A stretch of DNA of 64,000 nt from Acinetobacter lwoffii (lineage in GTDB: Bacteria > Pseudomonadota > Gammaproteobacteria > Pseudomonadales > Moraxellaceae), in contig NZ_CP059081.1 of NCBI RefSeq assembly GCF_015602705.1, forward strand, positions 1,497,702 through 1,561,701. The letters run 5' to 3'. Every line of letters starts with the position of its first letter. Position 1 is the first letter of the stretch. The notes under the pieces are model-generated. The model was not told the origin of the DNA. It saw nothing but the letters and a program-made list of their open reading frames with translations, and did not search any database. Made by a program: the position numbers and the translations under genes. Positions 5,568 through 14,861 of this stretch are shown piece after piece.

Positions 5568-8114
5568 ATGAAAATTCTCATGATTGGGCATGGCATGGTG
5601 GGGCATAAATTCATCGAATCTGTACTGGAACAGGCCGGTGATGACATTGAGCTGACCATTTTGGCAGAAGAGCCACATTTAGCTTATGACCGGGTACATT
5701 TGACCGAATATTTCAGCGGCAAGTCGGTCAAGGATCTGAGTCTGTGTCGTAGTGATTTTGCCGATGCTTATGGCATTGATTTGCGACTTAATACTAAAGC
5801 GGTTGAAATTGATCAGCTCCATAAAACCGTCACCACCAGCCAGGGTGATGTGCTGAGTTTTGACAAGTTGATTCTCGCTACCGGTTCTTATGCCTTTGTG
5901 CCACCAATCCCGGGCAATGACCGTCAGAATTGCTTTGTTTATCGTACCATTGAAGATCTGGATGCCATTCGTGCAGCCAGTCTGAATGCCAAAACTGGCG
6001 TAGTGATTGGCGGCGGCTTGCTAGGGCTGGAAGCAGCGAAAGCCCTGCGAGATCTGAATCTGGAAACTCATGTCGTAGAATTTGCTCCGCGTCTGATGGC
6101 GGTGCAGATTGATGATCTGGGCGGCCGGGTACTGCGCTCTAAAATTGAAGACCTTGGTGTCAAGGTACATACTCAAAAGGCCACGTCAAGTATTGAAGAT
6201 GGTGACAGCACTCAGCATGTAATGAAGTTCGGAGATGGTTCGGTGCTTGAAACCGATATCATCCTGTTCTCGGCCGGCATTCGTCCGCGTGATGAACTGG
6301 CGCGCCAAAGTGGTTTACTGATTGGTGAGCGTGGCGGCATCATCATTAATGATTATTGCCAGACCTCACATCCGGACATTTATGCCATTGGTGAATGTGC
6401 ACTTTGGGACAATAAAATTTATGGTCTGGTTGCACCAGGCTATGACATGGCGCGGATCGCGGCAAAACATGTCCTAGGCCAAGAAAGTCATGCATTCGCT
6501 GGTGCAGACATGAGCACCAAACTCAAACTGATGGGCGTGGATGTTGCTTCTATTGGTGATGCACATGCCATGTCCCCAGGTGCTTTGAGCTATTTTTATG
6601 CTGATGAAGCCGCGCAGGTTTATAAAAAAATCGTGGTGTCAGCAGATAAGACCAAACTGCTGGGCGCGGTGCTGGTGGGATGTGCCAAAGAATATAGTGA
6701 TCTTCTACAAATGATGCTGAATGGTCTGGCTGTACCGGAGCAACCGGAAAGCCTGATCATGCCGGGCTTTGATCAGTCAACCTCCAAATCAGGTGGCAGT
6801 GGCATCGATTTATTGCCTGACAGTGCGACCATCTGTTCCTGTAATAACGTTTCCAAAGCTGATATCTGTTCAGCCATTGATGGCGGTGCAACTTCATTGG
6901 GTGCACTGAAAAAATGCACCCAGGCTGCAACGGCGTGCGGTGGCTGTGCGCCACTGGTAACGCAGGTTCTCAAATCTGAATTACAACGTCAGGGTGTCAC
7001 GGTGAACAATCACCTGTGCGAACATTTTGCCTATTCGCGTCAGGAACTGTATCACCTGGTACGCGTGCATGAAATCAAGACTTTCTCTGACCTGATTCAG
7101 CAACATGGGCACGGCATGGGCTGTGATATCTGCAAACCGACTGTAGCCAATATTCTGGCATCCTGCTGGAATGATTTTGTTCTGAAACCAAGTCATGCCG
7201 GTTTGCAGGATAGTAACGACTACTACCTCGGCAATATCCAGAAAGATGGTTCCTATTCGATTGTGCCACGTGTGGCAGGCGGCGAGATTACTCCGGATGG
7301 CCTGATTACCATCGGTCAGATCGCCAAAGATTATGGTTTATATACCAAAATCACGGGCGGACAACGAATTGACATGTTTGGTGCACAGGTACATCAACTG
7401 CCTGAAATCTGGGAGAAACTGATCAATGCCGGTTTCGAGTCCGGACATGCCTACGGCAAATCCTTACGTACGGTGAAATCTTGCGTGGGTAGTACCTGGT
7501 GCCGTTTTGGAGTCGATGATTCTGTCGGCTTGGCGATTTTCCTGGAGAATCGTTATAAAGGCCTGCGTTCACCACATAAAACCAAAATGGCAGTATCCGG
7601 CTGTACCCGTGAATGTGCAGAAGCACAGAGCAAGGATGTCGGTGTCATTGCCACGGAAAAAGGCTGGAATCTATATGTATGCGGAAATGGCGGCATGAAA
7701 CCGCGCCATGCTGAACTGCTCGCCTCGGATCTGGATACTCCCACACTCATCAAATATATCGACCGCTTCTTTATGTTCTATATCCAGACAGCAGACCGTC
7801 TGCAGCGCACCAGTGTGTGGCGTGACAATATGGAAGGTGGGCTGGACTATCTGAAAGATGTCATTGTGCATGATTCGCTCGGCATTGCCGCTGAACTGGA
7901 AAGCCGTATGCAGCATGTGATTGGCACTTATCAGGATGAATGGCGCACTGCGATTGAAGATCCTGAAGTGCGCAAACGCTTTAAGACTTTTATTAATGCC
8001 AAAGTAGCCGAGCAGAATGACCCGCATATTCAGTTTGCGCCTGTACGTGGCCAGATTCGTCCAAAGACAGAAGCTGAACGTGATTTAAACCGTATTCCAG
8101 TGGTTGAAGCCTAA
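5568..8114 (+). CDS. nirB: assimilatory NAD(P)H nitrite reductase, large subunit NirB
   Basis: This enzyme reduces nitrite to ammonium in the cytoplasm. The 848 residues contain, in order, an FAD/NAD(P)H oxidoreductase domain (1-400, with GHGMVGHKF and GGGLLGLEAAK), a BFD-type [2Fe-2S] domain with C423, C425, C457 and C460, and two sulfite/nitrite reductase half-domains. The sirohaem-[4Fe-4S] ligands are C639, C645, C679 and C683 (Cx5C, Cx3C). All cofactor residues are present and the length is normal. It is the first gene of nirB-nirD/FAD-nasA-mobA, expressed from the sigma-54 promoter at 5262 through the ANTAR leader. Confidence 0.95.
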   Translation: MKILMIGHGMVGHKFIESVLEQAGDDIELTILAEEPHLAYDRVHLTEYFSGKSVKDLSLCRSDFADAYGIDLRLNTKAVEIDQLHKTVTTSQGDVLSFDKLILATGSYAFVPPIPGNDRQNCFVYRTIEDLDAIRAASLNAKTGVVIGGGLLGLEAAKALRDLNLETHVVEFAPRLMAVQIDDLGGRVLRSKIEDLGVKVHTQKATSSIEDGDSTQHVMKFGDGSVLETDIILFSAGIRPRDELARQSGLLIGERGGIIINDYCQTSHPDIYAIGECALWDNKIYGLVAPGYDMARIAAKHVLGQESHAFAGADMSTKLKLMGVDVASIGDAHAMSPGALSYFYADEAAQVYKKIVVSADKTKLLGAVLVGCAKEYSDLLQMMLNGLAVPEQPESLIMPGFDQSTSKSGGSGIDLLPDSATICSCNNVSKADICSAIDGGATSLGALKKCTQAATACGGCAPLVTQVLKSELQRQGVTVNNHLCEHFAYSRQELYHLVRVHEIKTFSDLIQQHGHGMGCDICKPTVANILASCWNDFVLKPSHAGLQDSNDYYLGNIQKDGSYSIVPRVAGGEITPDGLITIGQIAKDYGLYTKITGGQRIDMFGAQVHQLPEIWEKLINAGFESGHAYGKSLRTVKSCVGSTWCRFGVDDSVGLAIFLENRYKGLRSPHKTKMAVSGCTRECAEAQSKDVGVIATEKGWNLYVCGNGGMKPRHAELLASDLDTPTLIKYIDRFFMFYIQTADRLQRTSVWRDNMEGGLDYLKDVIVHDSLGIAAELESRMQHVIGTYQDEWRTAIEDPEVRKRFKTFINAKVAEQNDPHIQFAPVRGQIRPKTEAERDLNRIPVVEA

Positions 8115-8138
8115 ATACCACAGTCAGGGAGAATGAAA

Positions 8139-9749
8139 ATGACAATTTTAAAAGACATGAACGAACTGAACTGGTACGAAGTCTGCAATCTGGATGAGAT
8201 CACTCCGAATACCGGTGTGGCAGCCCTGATTGAAGATCAGCAGATTGCAATTTTTCGCGTGGGTCAGGAACAGCGGGTTTATGCACTCAGCAATCAGGAT
8301 CCGTTTAGTCTGGCCAATGTCATGGCACGTGGCATTCTGGGTGATCTGCAAGGTGAGCGTGTAGTCGCATCCCCAATTTACAAGCAGCATTTCAGTCTGG
8401 TGACCGGTCGTTGTCTGGAAGAACAAGAGCAGAAATTACTGGTATTTCCAACCCGAATTGAAAATGGCAAAGTTCTGGTGAGTCCGACTCCACAAAAAAC
8501 TTATATTTCCAGTAATGGTCAAAACACAGAGCGCTTAAAACTGGTACTGATCGGGAATGGACTGGCGGGTATGCGTTGTCTGGAAGACTTGCTGGATATG
8601 GCGCCAGATCGTTATGACATTACCGTGATTGGGAAGGAGCCATGGGGCAATTACAACCGGATCATGTTGTCACCGGTATTGTCTGGTGAGAAAAGCTTTG
8701 CCGAAATTATGCTGCATTCAGCCGACTGGTATGCTGAAAAAGGCATTCGATTCATTGCTGGGGATGCTGCCATCGCTATCTACCGTTCGCGTAAACAGGT
8801 CCACACCCAAAAAGGCGAAGTCGTTGCTTATGACCGTCTGATCCTCGCGACCGGTTCCAAACCCTTTATGCCGCCAATTCCAGGTGCTGAACTTGAAGGC
8901 GTGATTAGCTTCCGGGATATTCAGGATGTTAGTCGCATGCTGGATTACTGCAAAACCAGGCAAAATGCCGTCGTGATTGGGGGCGGCCTGCTGGGGCTGG
9001 AAGCAGCTTATGGACTGAAGCAGCAGGGAATGAATGTGACTGTGCTGCATCTGATGGACCGTATTATGGATCGTCAACTGGATATGAAAGCCAGTCAAAT
9101 GCTGAAAAAATCAATTGAAGATAAAGGTATCCGGATCATTACCGAAGCCAACACCGAAGAACTTCTCGGTATTGATGGTCACGTGACTCAACTGCGTTTA
9201 AAAGACGGGACAGTGCTGGATGCCGATTTGGTGGTCTTTGCCGTCGGGATTCGACCAAATAAAACTTTGGCTGAGCAGGCTGGCTTGCGCTGCAATCGTG
9301 GAGTACTGGTGAATGACACCATGCAGACCTATGACCCGAGTATTTATGCGGTGGGTGAATGTATTGAGCATCGTGGCCAAACCTTTGGACTGGTTGAGCC
9401 ATTATGGGGACAGGCCTTTATCTGTGCGACACATCTGGCTGAACATGGCCGACTGACCTTTAAGGCACCGAATGTTCCGACCCAACTCAAGGTTAGCGGA
9501 TGTGATGTCTTTTCAGCCGGAAATTTTGAACCTCAGGATGATTTTGAAGATATCGTGCTGAATGATGAAAAACGTCAGATTTATAAACGGATCATCATAC
9601 AGCAGGACAAGGTCATTGGTGCGGTGCTATTTGGCGATACCGAAGATGGGGCTTGGTATGCAGAACTGATTGCAGACCAGACACCAATTAGTAATATCCG
9701 CAGCAAACTTCTTTTTGGTCGGGATTTTGCATTAAAAAAGGCAGGGTAA
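8139..9749 (+). CDS. nirD: NirD-FAD oxidoreductase fusion (electron transfer for nitrite/nitrate reduction)
   Basis: Residues 1-110 form a NirD-type Rieske-fold domain that lacks the Cys/His cluster ligands, as NirD does. Residues 130-530 form a second FAD/NAD(P)H oxidoreductase (IGNGLAGMRCLEDL near 138, ATGSKPFMPPIPG, GGGLLGLEAAYGL) similar to the front of NirB. Since NirB already has its own flavin domain, the extra one probably supplies electrons to the nitrate reductase NasA next door, as separate flavoproteins do in other assimilatory systems; this is inference. The start at 8139 is preferred to an ATG at 8133 because AGGGAG stands seven bases before it. The gene follows nirB by 24 bp. 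Confidence 0.88.
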   Translation: MTILKDMNELNWYEVCNLDEITPNTGVAALIEDQQIAIFRVGQEQRVYALSNQDPFSLANVMARGILGDLQGERVVASPIYKQHFSLVTGRCLEEQEQKLLVFPTRIENGKVLVSPTPQKTYISSNGQNTERLKLVLIGNGLAGMRCLEDLLDMAPDRYDITVIGKEPWGNYNRIMLSPVLSGEKSFAEIMLHSADWYAEKGIRFIAGDAAIAIYRSRKQVHTQKGEVVAYDRLILATGSKPFMPPIPGAELEGVISFRDIQDVSRMLDYCKTRQNAVVIGGGLLGLEAAYGLKQQGMNVTVLHLMDRIMDRQLDMKASQMLKKSIEDKGIRIITEANTEELLGIDGHVTQLRLKDGTVLDADLVVFAVGIRPNKTLAEQAGLRCNRGVLVNDTMQTYDPSIYAVGECIEHRGQTFGLVEPLWGQAFICATHLAEHGRLTFKAPNVPTQLKVSGCDVFSAGNFEPQDDFEDIVLNDEKRQIYKRIIIQQDKVIGAVLFGDTEDGAWYAELIADQTPISNIRSKLLFGRDFALKKAG

Positions 9750-9756
9750 TCAGATC

Positions 9757-9830
9757 AATCTCCCCCCAACCTCTCTTTAAAAAAGAGGGGGTATCTCCCT
9801 CCTTTGCTAAAGGAGGATTGGGGAGGATTA
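9757..9830. repeat. interspersed palindromic repeat (REP/MITE-like)
   Basis: The left end AATCTCCCCCCAACCTC is roughly the reverse complement of the right end GAGGATTGGGGAGGATT. Two smaller inverted pairs (CTCTTT/AAAGAG and CTCCTTT/AAAGGAG) lie inside. The transcript would fold into a long cruciform or hairpin. It sits in the 184-bp gap between the NirD-FAD gene and nasA and could modulate mRNA stability. I believe similar elements are scattered in Acinetobacter genomes, but this needs a genome search. Confidence 0.7.
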
Positions 9831-9933
9831 AAGCTGTTGAGACATAGAAAAAATTTAAATCAAACCTGTAAAAGCTAGATATCAGAGATTTGGTGAAACA
9901 CGTGAATTTGGATGATTAAGGAGCACAGCAGCA

Positions 9934-12711
9934 ATGAATAGTATTCCGGTTATGGAACTACATAGCTCTACTGAATCCCAAATAAAAACTACTCAGACGA
10001 CCTGTCCTTATTGTGGAGTAGGCTGTGGCGTCATCGCGCACGTAAGCCAAACCCCGATGGGTGAAAAGGTTGAGATTGAAGGCAATGTTCAGCATCCTGC
10101 GAACTTGGGCAAGTTGTGTATTAAAGGCAGTCATCTTGCCGATACACTTGGCTTAAAAACCCGGCTTCTGCATCCGATGACAGGTCGAAAAGAGCAGCGG
10201 CAAATAAGCACTTGGGATCATGCCATTTCTAGTATTGCCAATAAATTTCAGCAATGTATTGATCAATATGGACGCGACAGCATCGCCTTTTATGTCTCCG
10301 GCCAGCTTTTGACTGAAGACTATTATGTGGTGAACAAGTTTGTAAAAGGCTATCTCGGTACTGCCAATATTGATACCAATTCAAGACTGTGCATGTCATC
10401 TGCTGTGGCGGCACATAAACGGGCTTTTGGCGAAGACCTGGTACCAGCCAGCTATACAGATTTTGAGCAGACAGAAATGGTGGTTCTGGTAGGTTCCAAT
10501 ACTGCCTGGTGCCATCCGGTGCTTTATCAGCGCATCATGAAAGCCAAGGAAGAGCGGGATTTATTCGTGGTGGTGATTGATCCGCGCTTTACTGCAACCT
10601 GTGAAGCGGCAGATTTACACTTGCCGATTTTACCAGGTCAGGATGTCGCGCTGTTTAATGGCTTGTTGCAGTATCTTCAGCAAAATGGTCATGCCGATCT
10701 GGATTTTGTTACCCAACATACTCAAGGTCTGGAGCAGGCGCTTGCCAGCAGCTCGACAGAGTCATCGATTGAAAGCGTGGCAAAATGTACCGGTATTGCT
10801 ATTGAAAAATTAACCTTATTTTTTCAGAAATTTGCACAGACCGAAAAAATCATGAGCCTGTTTTCCATGGGCGTAAACCAATCCTCTCAAGGAGTAGACA
10901 AGGCCAATAGCATTATCAACTGTCATTTATTGACAGGGAAAATAGGCAAACCCGGTTCGGCACCTTTTTCCATGACTGGACAACCGAATGCGATGGGCGG
11001 ACGGGAAGTCGGTGGGCTGGCCAATATGCTGGCCAGTCATCTGGATTTAGACAATCTGCAGCATCAGCAACTGGTGCAAGATTTCTGGCAAAGCCCGGTC
11101 ATCGCGCGGCAGCCCGGATTAAAAGCAGTAGATTTATTTCAAGCGGTGGAAAGCGGGAAAATCAAGGCCATCTGGATTATGGCCACCAATCCGATCGTGA
11201 GTTTGCCCGATGCAGATCAGGTTAAACGCGCTCTGGAAAAGTGTGAATTTGTGGTCGTTTCCGATATTTGTCTCGACACCGATACCACGCAATATGCCGA
11301 TGTACTGTTACCGGCATTGGGTTGGGGCGAAAAAGATGGCACAGTCACCAATTCGGAGCGCCGTATTTCCCGGCAAAAGGCTTTTTTGCCGGCTCCGGGT
11401 GAAGCCAAAGCAGACTGGTGGGCCATTTCCCGAGTGGCCAAGGTCTTGGATTTTAGCGGTTTTGACTTTAATAATAGCCATGACATTTTTCTGGAACATG
11501 CCCGTTTATCTGCTTATCAGAATAGTTCGCTTTCGCAACGTGAAGATACCCCTAATTTCCGCTATTTCAATCTGCAAGGTTTAACTCATCTCAGTTTTGC
11601 TGAATATCAGAATCTAACACCGATCCAGTGGCCGGTCTGGGATAAGCAAGAAGTTCATCAGGTTGGTCAACTATTTAGCCAAGGCCAGTTTAGCCATGCA
11701 GATGGCAAAGCCAGATTGGTGCCGACAGTTGCAGCCGATCCGGTACATGCTATTTCTGCTGAATATCCTCTGATCCTGAATACCGGACGGATTCGCGATC
11801 AATGGCACACCATGAGCCGTACCGGATTATCTGCCAGTTTATCCCAGCATCGTGCCGAGCCTTATTGTGAGCTGCATCCGCACGATGCGCTGAAATATGG
11901 CCTGAAAGATGCCGAGCTGGTCGAGGTGAAATCCGCTTGGGGAAGTTGTGTGCTCCGTGTGCAATTTTCACAAAATATGCGACGTGGCCAGATTTTTGCA
12001 CCGATTCACTGGAACGACCAGTTTGCCTCAGATGCGCGGATTGGCAAAGTGGTGAATCCTGTAGTTGACCCGATTTCTGGTGAGCCAGAATTTAAACATA
12101 CTCCGGTGATGATCCAGCCATTTTATACCCAGTGGCAGGGCGTGCTGTATGTACGGGAAGGCTTTGAGCAGCAGATCCAGACCATGATTGAAAATACAGT
12201 GTGGTGGAGCAAAATTCAAACCACGCAGGCCATCCGTTATGAGCTAGCAGACCGGCGCCGTTTTTCTGACATCACCGGGCAGATCAAGAGCCTGTTAGAC
12301 TTTAATGATGAAAGCTTTGAATGGCTGAATCTCGAAGATCAAACTGCACATATCAGTCATAGTGTGGTGCTTCAGGATGGCCAGTTAATTGCCAGTTTTT
12401 ATATCGCACCGGCGGCGCTATTGCCAGATCGTGACTGGGTGGCTGGCCTGTTTAGACGTGAACGTCTGAGTGCATTGCATCGTAAAGCATTGCTGGCAGG
12501 TCAGGCCATGTCGATGGGAAATAGTGAAGGGGCATTGGTCTGTAGTTGTTTTAAAGTTGGTAAGAACCGAATTATTCAAACCATTAAAGATAAAAATATC
12601 ACGCATGAAAAACAGGTGACTGCATGTCTAAAAGCCGGAGGAAATTGTGGTTCATGCTTGCCAGAAATTAGAGGCCTGATTAAAGTCTGCCAGACGGAGT
12701 GCATAGAATGA
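9934..12711 (+). CDS. nasA: assimilatory nitrate reductase catalytic subunit
   Basis: This molybdopterin enzyme reduces nitrate to nitrite in the cytoplasm. The N-terminal [4Fe-4S] motif TTCPYCGVGCGV (Cx2Cx3C, with KLCIKG further on) is followed by the large Mo-bisMGD oxidoreductase domain (YVSGQLLTEDYYV, NIDTNSRLCMSSAV, FSMTGQPNAMGGREVGG) and the dinucleotide-binding domain (NTGRIRDQWHTMSRTG). A C-terminal BFD-like [2Fe-2S] domain begins at C870/C872 and ends with GGNCGSCLPEI. There is no Tat signal, as expected for the assimilatory class. The length of 925 residues is typical. GGAGC precedes the ATG. The same gene is called nasC in some nomenclatures. It shares four bases with mobA. Confidence 0.95.
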   Translation: MNSIPVMELHSSTESQIKTTQTTCPYCGVGCGVIAHVSQTPMGEKVEIEGNVQHPANLGKLCIKGSHLADTLGLKTRLLHPMTGRKEQRQISTWDHAISSIANKFQQCIDQYGRDSIAFYVSGQLLTEDYYVVNKFVKGYLGTANIDTNSRLCMSSAVAAHKRAFGEDLVPASYTDFEQTEMVVLVGSNTAWCHPVLYQRIMKAKEERDLFVVVIDPRFTATCEAADLHLPILPGQDVALFNGLLQYLQQNGHADLDFVTQHTQGLEQALASSSTESSIESVAKCTGIAIEKLTLFFQKFAQTEKIMSLFSMGVNQSSQGVDKANSIINCHLLTGKIGKPGSAPFSMTGQPNAMGGREVGGLANMLASHLDLDNLQHQQLVQDFWQSPVIARQPGLKAVDLFQAVESGKIKAIWIMATNPIVSLPDADQVKRALEKCEFVVVSDICLDTDTTQYADVLLPALGWGEKDGTVTNSERRISRQKAFLPAPGEAKADWWAISRVAKVLDFSGFDFNNSHDIFLEHARLSAYQNSSLSQREDTPNFRYFNLQGLTHLSFAEYQNLTPIQWPVWDKQEVHQVGQLFSQGQFSHADGKARLVPTVAADPVHAISAEYPLILNTGRIRDQWHTMSRTGLSASLSQHRAEPYCELHPHDALKYGLKDAELVEVKSAWGSCVLRVQFSQNMRRGQIFAPIHWNDQFASDARIGKVVNPVVDPISGEPEFKHTPVMIQPFYTQWQGVLYVREGFEQQIQTMIENTVWWSKIQTTQAIRYELADRRRFSDITGQIKSLLDFNDESFEWLNLEDQTAHISHSVVLQDGQLIASFYIAPAALLPDRDWVAGLFRRERLSALHRKALLAGQAMSMGNSEGALVCSCFKVGKNRIIQTIKDKNITHEKQVTACLKAGGNCGSCLPEIRGLIKVCQTECIE

Positions 12712-13334
12712 AAAGAAAAGCAGTTAAAACGGTATCTTATCCGGAAACTGACGTGGTGATCCTGGCCGGCGGTTTAGCGCGGCGCATGAATGGCATCAAT
12801 AAATTGCTGCACAAATTTGATGATGAAATCCAGCTCATTAAAATCCATCAGCAGTTGAAGTCCCGGGCAAGCAAAGTCTGGGTCAATAGCCATCGGGATC
12901 ATTCCATTTATAAACGGATGATTCCTTCGATCGACTTTTATCAGGACGATGAATCCGGCTTTCAGGGACCATTGATGGGCATGAAGAGCGCATGGTCACA
13001 TGTGCAATCTGATTATGTGTTGTTTGTGCCTTGTGACGTGACCTATATTCCCAAAAAGGTCATTTCACGTTTACATCAAGCCCTGCAACGACATCCTTTA
13101 TCTGAAGTGGCGGTGGTTGAAATAAATGAAAAAGCATTGTTTCCATTCTGTCTGATGAAACGCAGCAGCTTACCCATTCTTATACAACATCTTGAAAATG
13201 ATCAGCACAGTTTAAAAATCTGTTTTGCTGACATGCACATGCAGCGGGCAAGTTTTAAAAATCGTGCCCTGTTTTTCCACAGCATTAATTCATTTGATGA
13301 GCTACAGCAGCATCAACAGCTTAACTTTCTCTAG
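12708..13334 (+). CDS. mobA: MobA-like molybdenum cofactor guanylyltransferase
   Basis: The protein (about 208 residues) begins with the nucleotidyltransferase loop ILAGGLARRMNGINKLL and contains FQGPLMGMKSAW and VPCDVTYIP, as in MobA, which adds GMP to molybdopterin to make the MGD cofactor nasA needs. Two loop positions differ from the usual form (MNGINK instead of MGGxDK), so catalytic strength or specificity may differ. Start codon ATG 12708 overlaps the nasA stop as ATGA, which argues for coupled translation. It could also be a MocA-type CTP or CMP transferase, but the operon context favours MobA. Confidence 0.82.
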   Translation: MKRKAVKTVSYPETDVVILAGGLARRMNGINKLLHKFDDEIQLIKIHQQLKSRASKVWVNSHRDHSIYKRMIPSIDFYQDDESGFQGPLMGMKSAWSHVQSDYVLFVPCDVTYIPKKVISRLHQALQRHPLSEVAVVEINEKALFPFCLMKRSSLPILIQHLENDQHSLKICFADMHMQRASFKNRALFFHSINSFDELQQHQQLNFL

Positions 13335-13474
13335 CGTTTAAAATGCTAAAAGCCGAATTATCATATTCTGGCTCACCAAAATATTGCTTTTTTTTATTTT
13401 TCGAGCAAACTTTCGGACTAAAAAAGAACAAATATTATCCATTAACATTCATTAAAAATAAATTTGTGCAAAGT

Positions 13475-13490
13475 TGGAACACTTATTGCT
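13475..13490 (+). promoter_or_regulatory. sigma-54-like promoter for the moa-moe-mod operon
   Basis: TGGAACACTTATTGCT has GG at 13476-13477 and GC at 13488-13489, ten bases apart. The -24 block is TGGAAC rather than TGGCAC, so the match is weaker than the other elements. Predicted transcription starts near 13501, about 65 bp before moaA. The gap 13335-13565 holds nothing else that I can recognise. Confidence 0.5.
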
Positions 13491-13565
13491 CATTCATTGT
13501 GAAGAAATAGCGCAGTAAATCAAGACTGTTAAATAACCGTGCAGATCTCATCATGGACCGCAGCA

Positions 13566-14591
13566 ATGAATAGCATGACAGCTTTAGCACCTCGCAGTAT
13601 CTTTCAGGATCAGTTTGGACGCCAGAAACGTAAGTTGCGGATCTCGGTGACTGACCGCTGTAATTTCAAATGCAGCTATTGCATGCCTGAACATCCGGAA
13701 TGGATGAATAAAAAAGATTTGCTCAGTTTTGAAGCCCTGTATGCTTTTTGCGAGTTTATGGTGCGACACGGGATTGAGCAGATCCGCGTGACGGGGGGCG
13801 AACCGTTGATGCGTCAGGGTCTTGTTCATTTTATTGCCTGCTTACAGACATTGAAAGCAATTGGCCTGAAACGTATTTCCATGACCAGTAATGGCCATTA
13901 TTTAAAAGATTATGCTCAAGCGCTTAAACAGGCAGGACTGGACGATCTGAATATCAGTCTAGACAGTCTTGATCCAAAGCAGTTTCAGCAACTGACCCAA
14001 AAACAGTTACAGCCTGTACTTCAAGGTATTTCTGCCGCACAGCAGGCAGGTTTGACCGTCAAGATCAATAGTGTGCTCATCAAAGGCATCAATGACAATC
14101 AGATTATTCCTTTGGTGAAATGGGCACAGCATCAGGCTATAGAACTGCGTTTTATTGAGTTTATGCCCCTCGATGGCGATCAGAAATGGAATCCGTCTGA
14201 TGTCATCAGTGAGCAGGATATCCTGGATCAACTGAAAACTGAATTTGATGTCCAGGTATCTCAAGGACAAGGCGCCAATCCAGCCCGTGGCTATTTGGTC
14301 AATGGGCAGCCTTTGGGGATTATTTCCACCATTACCCATTCATTTTGCAGTGATTGTGACCGTCTGCGCCTCAATGCCCAAGGTGAATTTTATAACTGTT
14401 TATTTGCCAGACAAGGCCTGAACCTTAAGGCAGATATCGAACAACTGGCGCTGGATCATTTCGCCACACAGACATTTCAGCACAAGCTCCACGCTTATAT
14501 CTGGCATAAAGAGGCCGGCTTCCATGCGATCCAGCAATCGCCAATACAAAAGCCGATCCGAAAAATCAGCATGCACAGCATTGGAGGGTAA
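13566..14591 (+). CDS. moaA: GTP 3',8-cyclase MoaA
   Basis: This radical SAM enzyme carries out the first step of molybdenum cofactor synthesis, converting GTP to 3',8-cyclo-GTP. The N-terminal cluster motif CNFKCSYC (Cx3Cx2C), the RVTGGEPL motif and the C-terminal second cluster motif CSDCDRLRLNAQGEFYNC are all present. The protein ends in GG, which the family needs for activity. The start is uncertain: ATGs at 13566 and 13575 and a GTG at 13539 are all possible; 13566 has GGA eight bases before it. It is the first gene of an operon that reaches to modC. Confidence 0.93.
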   Translation: MNSMTALAPRSIFQDQFGRQKRKLRISVTDRCNFKCSYCMPEHPEWMNKKDLLSFEALYAFCEFMVRHGIEQIRVTGGEPLMRQGLVHFIACLQTLKAIGLKRISMTSNGHYLKDYAQALKQAGLDDLNISLDSLDPKQFQQLTQKQLQPVLQGISAAQQAGLTVKINSVLIKGINDNQIIPLVKWAQHQAIELRFIEFMPLDGDQKWNPSDVISEQDILDQLKTEFDVQVSQGQGANPARGYLVNGQPLGIISTITHSFCSDCDRLRLNAQGEFYNCLFARQGLNLKADIEQLALDHFATQTFQHKLHAYIWHKEAGFHAIQQSPIQKPIRKISMHSIGG

Positions 14592-14593
14592 AT

Positions 14594-14860
14594 ATGTCAC
14601 TCACTCAGCAAAAATTAATTCATATCAAAATAGAAGCCTTCGGTGCGATTGAACGACAAATTCCCGCAGATTTAAATTTGCAATGCGAGTCTGAAATTCA
14701 TGTTTCTGAAGTCCTGAACCAGTTGCTATCCCTCTATCCCGATATACAGCCCATGCTGGAACGTTGTGCCTGTGCAATCGGTGAAGACATTATTTCCAGA
14801 CAGAATGTTTTAAATCGTGACAGTACGCTGGTGCTGTTATCGCCGGTAGCAGGAGGCTGA
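14594..14860 (+). CDS. moaD: molybdopterin synthase small subunit MoaD
   Basis: This 88-residue ubiquitin-fold sulfur carrier ends in VAGG, the C-terminal Gly-Gly that is thiocarboxylated and inserted into MoaE. LLSPVAGG matches the family end well. It starts two bases after the moaA stop and ends one base before the moaE start, so the three are translated from one message. Confidence 0.92.
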   Translation: MSLTQQKLIHIKIEAFGAIERQIPADLNLQCESEIHVSEVLNQLLSLYPDIQPMLERCACAIGEDIISRQNVLNRDSTLVLLSPVAGG

Positions 14861-14861
14861 G

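Noticed and set aside
7671..8027. Minus-strand frame of 118 codons inside nirB
   Set aside because: nirB is continuous here with its sirohaem region just upstream; no ribosome site or family match is seen for the reverse frame.
9831..9933. Search for a sigma-54 promoter or ANTAR pair directly before nasA
   Set aside because: No GG-N10-GC pattern and no paired A1/G4 hexaloops were found, so nasA is best read as part of the nirB transcript.
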